Assembly: GCA_963784175.1 (NCBI GenBank)
Contig: CAWAQJ010000018.1
Coordinates: forward strand, 1 to 64,000
DNA from: JAIBJN01 sp963784175
Lineage (GTDB): Bacteria > Actinomycetota > Thermoleophilia > Gaiellales > Gaiellaceae
Reading direction: 5' to 3'
Length of the DNA: 64,000 nucleotides
Of this stretch, positions 61,583 to 64,000 are shown piece after piece. The translations under genes and the position numbers were made by a program. The notes under the pieces were generated by a model that saw only the letters and a list, made by a program, of their open reading frames with translations, made no database searches and had not been told where the DNA came from. How positions within the stretch are numbered: position 1 is the stretch's first letter; each line of letters starts with the position of its first letter.

Positions 61583-61911
61583 GCGTACGAGCCTGCCCGT
61601 TCCTGCCGAAGCGCCGGTAGGAGCTCCTGGGTCTCCCCCGCCCTGATGACGTCGATCGGGCGACGGTTCCGGAGCCGCGGATTGGGCCCCACGAGCCACT
61701 TTTCGGCCGTCTCCGGCTCGTACACCCGCAGCAGGAACGACATCGTGAGCTCGAGCAGGTCGAGGCGCTCGGCATTGACCGGGTCGATGCCCTGCCCGCG
61801 CGTCCAGCGGCTCACCTGTGCCGGGCTGACGCCGAGCGCGTCGGCGACCCTGCGCTGGGAGCGGAAGTCACGCGCGAGCGCCTCCACTTTGACCGCGGCC
61901 GGGACGGGCAC
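61579..61911 (-). CDS. Xre/MbcA/ParS-type antitoxin
   Basis: A 110-residue partner of the RES toxin. The N-terminal part has an Xre-like helix-turn-helix (RRVADALGVSPAQVSRWTRG, about residues 20-39). The C-terminal part matches the DUF2384 toxin-binding domain (AEKWLVGPNPRLRNRRPIDV, then RAGETQELL). It would neutralise the toxin and repress the operon. The GTG start at 61911 is chosen as the first good start before the HTH. It diverges from the DUF4015 gene. Confidence 0.85.
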   Translation of the reverse strand: MPVPAAVKVEALARDFRSQRRVADALGVSPAQVSRWTRGQGIDPVNAERLDLLELTMSFLLRVYEPETAEKWLVGPNPRLRNRRPIDVIRAGETQELLPALRQERAGSYA

Positions 61912-62001
61912 GGCCCGATCGTACCGCAACGAAAAGTGTTGCGCCGCGCCGTGGTTTGGCTTGCGGCAACGACTGGAAGGAAATACCGTGCCGGAGCCAC
62001 G

Positions 62002-63201
62002 ATGCTGCTCGAGCCCGTCGATCCAAACGAAGAATTCCGCGAACGACGGCGGCGATCGCGTAGGCGGCGCGCCAGGAGGCGCGTCGCTGTTCTGGGGGTC
62101 TTCGCGATTTCCGCAGCCGTGGTCGCGCTCGGCGCGAGCTTCCTCAACGGCAGGAGCCATCCGGCGGCACCGCAGGCGGGGGCTGTGGAAAACCCGTCCG
62201 GAGGCGCGAGCACAGGAGCGGCGCCGGCCGAGCCCGACCCTGTCCCGCTTCCGGACGAGATCCGCGGAGTTCACGTCACGATGGCGCTCGCGTCACTCGA
62301 CGGGAAGCTCGACGAGTACTTCGCGCTCACCTCTGCAGGCCTCAACACGCTCGAGCTCGACGTCAAGGACGAGAACGGCGAGGTCGGGTTCCAACGCGGC
62401 GTCGGCCTCGCGCGGCAGATCGGCGCGGCGCTTCGGTACTACGACCCGAGCAAGGCAGCGAACGACGCCGAGGCAAAGGGCGTCTATCTCATCGGACGAG
62501 TCGTGGTCTTCGAGGACCCGAGGCTCTCGGGCGCCCGCCCGGGGATGGCGATCCAGCGGAGCGACGGCACGGTCTGGACGAACGACGCCGGCCTCGGCTG
62601 GACGAACCCCTACGACAAGCGGGTCTGGAAGTACAACGTCGACGTCGCCGCGGCAGCGGTCAAGGCCGGCTTCGACGAGATCATGTTCGACTACGTCCGC
62701 TTCCCCACCGACGGCGACGTCGCGAGCGCCGTCTTCAAGGGCAGGCGGCCCGAGCACAAGAGCGTCACGATCGCGAACTTCCTCGAGTACGCGAAAGGCC
62801 GGCTCGAGCCCATGGGCGCACGCGTTTCGGCTGCGATCTTCGGGCTCACCGCCACGCGCGAGATGGGCATCGGCCAGCGGCCGAGGCGGCTGGCGCGCCA
62901 CGTCGACGCCATCTACCCCATGGTCTATCCCTCCCACTACGGCGCCGGCGAATACAACCTCAACGACCCGAACGCCGTTCCCGGGATCACGGTGGCGCGC
63001 TCGCTTCGCGACTTCCGCCGCGCGCTCCGCGGCCTCGACACGGAGATCGTCCCCTGGCTCCAGGACTTCTCCCTCGGCCGCGACTACACCCTCGAGGACG
63101 TCCGCGCGCAGATCCTCGCGGCCCGCGACGCCAACGCGCGCGGGTTCCTTCTCTGGAACCCCTCGGGCGTCTACACTCACGCAGCGCTCGCGGGATCCTA
63201 G
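62002..63201 (+). CDS. DUF4015 putative glycoside hydrolase, membrane anchored
   Basis: A 399-residue protein. An Arg-rich cytoplasmic segment (residues 12-27) is followed by one membrane helix (about 28-48), a Pro/Ala/Gly linker and a DUF4015 TIM-barrel domain (about 85-395). Blocks seen are IRGVHVTMALAS, LNTLELDVKDENGEV, GFDEIMFDYVRFPTDG and VDAIYPMVYPSHYG. DUF4015 proteins are predicted extracellular glycoside hydrolases; the substrate is unknown. The ATG at 62002 is preferred over in-frame upstream codons. Confidence 0.88.
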   Translation: MLLEPVDPNEEFRERRRRSRRRRARRRVAVLGVFAISAAVVALGASFLNGRSHPAAPQAGAVENPSGGASTGAAPAEPDPVPLPDEIRGVHVTMALASLDGKLDEYFALTSAGLNTLELDVKDENGEVGFQRGVGLARQIGAALRYYDPSKAANDAEAKGVYLIGRVVVFEDPRLSGARPGMAIQRSDGTVWTNDAGLGWTNPYDKRVWKYNVDVAAAAVKAGFDEIMFDYVRFPTDGDVASAVFKGRRPEHKSVTIANFLEYAKGRLEPMGARVSAAIFGLTATREMGIGQRPRRLARHVDAIYPMVYPSHYGAGEYNLNDPNAVPGITVARSLRDFRRALRGLDTEIVPWLQDFSLGRDYTLEDVRAQILAARDANARGFLLWNPSGVYTHAALAGS

Positions 63202-63248
63202 GCCCCGAGCCGGGTCCCACAGACATTCCCACAAGAGTGGTGAACGGC

Positions 63249-63266
63249 TGTGGAAAATGTGGAAAA
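63249..63266. promoter_or_regulatory. Two tandem DnaA-box-like 9-mers
   Basis: TGTGGAAAA occurs twice back to back (63249-63257, 63258-63266). Its complement TTTTCCACA differs by one base from the DnaA box TTATCCACA. They sit in an AT-rich patch, rare in this genome, 47 bases after the DUF4015 stop. DnaA binding is inference. Confidence 0.4.
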
Positions 63267-63343
63267 ATAAACTTTCCGCAAATAGCGCAGATCCGTTTCG
63301 ACAAGTCCTTGCGGGACCTGCCGAGGGCCTCTAGATTCCCCCT

Positions 63344-63456
63344 TGCGCCGAGCACGGAGCGCGAGTAGGTCGAAGCCCCACCGGGCGACTGTAGGCGGAA
63401 GCCGAAAGTTGGCCGGAGAGGTGGACGAAAGCGTCACCGGCTCGGCGAATTTTTTT
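63344..63456 (+). ncRNA. Candidate small RNA with promoter and intrinsic terminator
   Basis: In the 305-base gap after the DUF4015 gene, TTGCGG (63309-63314) and TAGATT (63332-63337) are spaced 17 bases like a sigma-70 promoter. About 60 bases after the likely start, a nested hairpin pairs GCCGA/TCGGC (63401-63405, 63442-63446), GCCGG/CCGGC (63412-63416, 63437-63441) and GACG/CGTC around AAAG. Seven T (63450-63456) follow after GAA, the best intrinsic terminator in the window. No coding frame explains the stretch. It might instead be the 3' end of the DUF4015 transcript. Confidence 0.4.
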
Positions 63457-63506
63457 GGTCCAAAACGCTTGCGGGCCGGACCAGCATCTACACTCCGGCC
63501 GCGACG

Positions 63507-63707
63507 ATGGACTTCCCTCCGCGCCCACCAGCCTTCAGTCCCGGGTTCCAGGCGCTCCTGTGGGGCGTCCTGCTCGGCGCCTACATCTGGATCGGCGGGC
63601 TCGCGATCGGCGTCGGCGGCGGCACAGCCTTCCTCTTCGGGCTGATCGGCGCGGTGCTGATCTTCTTCTACGTCCGCCTCTACGGCGAAGACCAGCTCAG
63701 GCGCTAG
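63507..63707 (+). CDS. Small predicted membrane protein
   Basis: A 66-residue protein with two closely spaced hydrophobic segments (about 14-34 and 36-56) connected by a GVGGGT turn, and a basic end (YGEDQLRR). No family recognised. It starts with ATG 51 bases after the T-run. Its TAG stop shares the four bases CTAG (63704-63707) with the stop of the opposite-strand gene. Confidence 0.6.
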   Translation: MDFPPRPPAFSPGFQALLWGVLLGAYIWIGGLAIGVGGGTAFLFGLIGAVLIFFYVRLYGEDQLRR

Positions 63708-63970
63708 GCGGCCGCGCAGGCACGCGGCGCGCTGCAGCGGGCCAGTGCGCTCACCAGGAAGGCCGCCAGCTCGCACCCGACCTCGAGCTCGAGACGGGCC
63801 CGTCCGCTCGGGCCTTCGCCCTCCGTCATCCGCTCCATGGCTGCGAAGTCCGCCAGGAGACCGGGAGCTCCCCGCCCCGGGAGCCTCTGGATCGGTGGGC
63901 CGTCCATCGTGCTCTCGATATCGGCGCAGCCGAGCGAGCGGCACGATCCCTGGCGTGAGGGTTGAGGCAC
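63704..63970 (-). CDS. Hypothetical small protein
   Basis: An 88-residue frame with GTG start at 63970. It contains four cysteines (near residues 10, 15, 70 and 80, with a fifth close to the end), a conserved-looking ADIESTMDGPP segment and a hydrophobic helix LEVGCELAAFLVSALARC. Codon choice fits the genome. No family is recognised and no clear SD is seen, so it may be a real short gene or a chance frame. The last 30 bases of the window show nothing further. Confidence 0.4.
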   Translation of the reverse strand: MPQPSRQGSCRSLGCADIESTMDGPPIQRLPGRGAPGLLADFAAMERMTEGEGPSGRARLELEVGCELAAFLVSALARCSAPRACAAA

Positions 63971-64000
63971 GGCGAGGGCTGCGATCCGCCCTCACCGTGC

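Noticed and set aside
63365..63385. tRNA-like T-loop sequence (AGGTCGAAGCCCC)
   Set aside because: No matching acceptor, D or anticodon stems could be built around it.

Overview
This is a dense, GC-rich window (about 70% GC, third codon positions almost always G/C, many GTG starts and four-base GTGA/ATGA overlaps) from one bacterial chromosome. Gene order nusA-rnpM-infB-ylxP-rbfA-nrnA-truB-ribF-rpsO-pnp-M16 peptidase-dapB-dapA-rnj-ftsK-rodZ-cinA-recA-recX-rny-miaB-miaA-dapF-dapL-hflX-dut is that of a Gram-positive housekeeping backbone. An LL-diaminopimelate aminotransferase route, MurT/GatD, RNase Y together with RNase J, and actinobacterial-style coding bias suggest a deep-branching actinobacterium, most likely class Thermoleophilia (Gaiellales/Solirubrobacterales). 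That placement is inference from gene content, not from a marker tree.

Region by region: 1-8.2 kb is the translation/ribosome-maturation operon, starting inside nusA. 8.2-12.7 kb holds a zinc-ribbon protein, a gamma-glutamyltransferase on the minus strand, rpsO and pnp (with a one-base frameshift). 12.7-16.3 kb is an accessory stretch: a membrane protein and a TetR-type regulator diverging from a perfect 25-bp palindrome, an EamA transporter and a geranylgeranyl-reductase-type flavoprotein. 16.3-21.8 kb has the M16 peptidase, dapB, dapA, a cysteine-synthase-like enzyme and RNase J. 21.8-33 kb is a metabolic block: an enolase-superfamily protein, a ribokinase/nucleoside-hydrolase fused frame, ftsK, and a BMP-type nucleoside ABC transporter. 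33-39.1 kb has rodZ, cinA, thpR, recA, recX and rny. 39.1-41.8 kb is a secreted LTD-domain nuclease. 41.9-48.4 kb has miaB, miaA, dapF, dapL, hflX, dut and a Nudix gene. 48.4-50.6 kb is gatD/murT. 50.7-55.5 kb has a subtilase with a 16-unit ASWA-type repeat tail and a large GGDEF/HD-GYP membrane protein; their leaders share a 15-base element. 55.5-60.9 kb has a sulfotransferase (frameshifted), a homing-endonuclease-repeat protein, a class II glutamine amidotransferase and two RpoD-family sigma factors flanking a PHP phosphatase. 60.9-64 kb has a RES/Xre toxin-antitoxin pair, a DUF4015 glycoside-hydrolase-like protein, a candidate small RNA and two small proteins.

How they fit: the first 40 kb covers RNA synthesis, ribosome maturation and RNA turnover (NusA, IF2, RbfA, TruB, NrnA, PNPase, RNase J, RNase Y). 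dapA, dapB, dapL and dapF would supply diaminopimelate for the peptidoglycan that MurT/GatD amidates, although this DapF lacks both catalytic cysteines. The secreted nuclease, the nucleoside transporter and the ribokinase-nucleoside hydrolase frame look like one nucleic-acid scavenging route.

Caution on quality: five genes (pnp, enolase-like, ribokinase, the first ABC permease, the sulfotransferase) need a one-base correction to give full-length family members. The common pattern suggests residual assembly indels more than five real pseudogenes. No tRNA, rRNA, CRISPR array, insertion sequence or prophage was seen.
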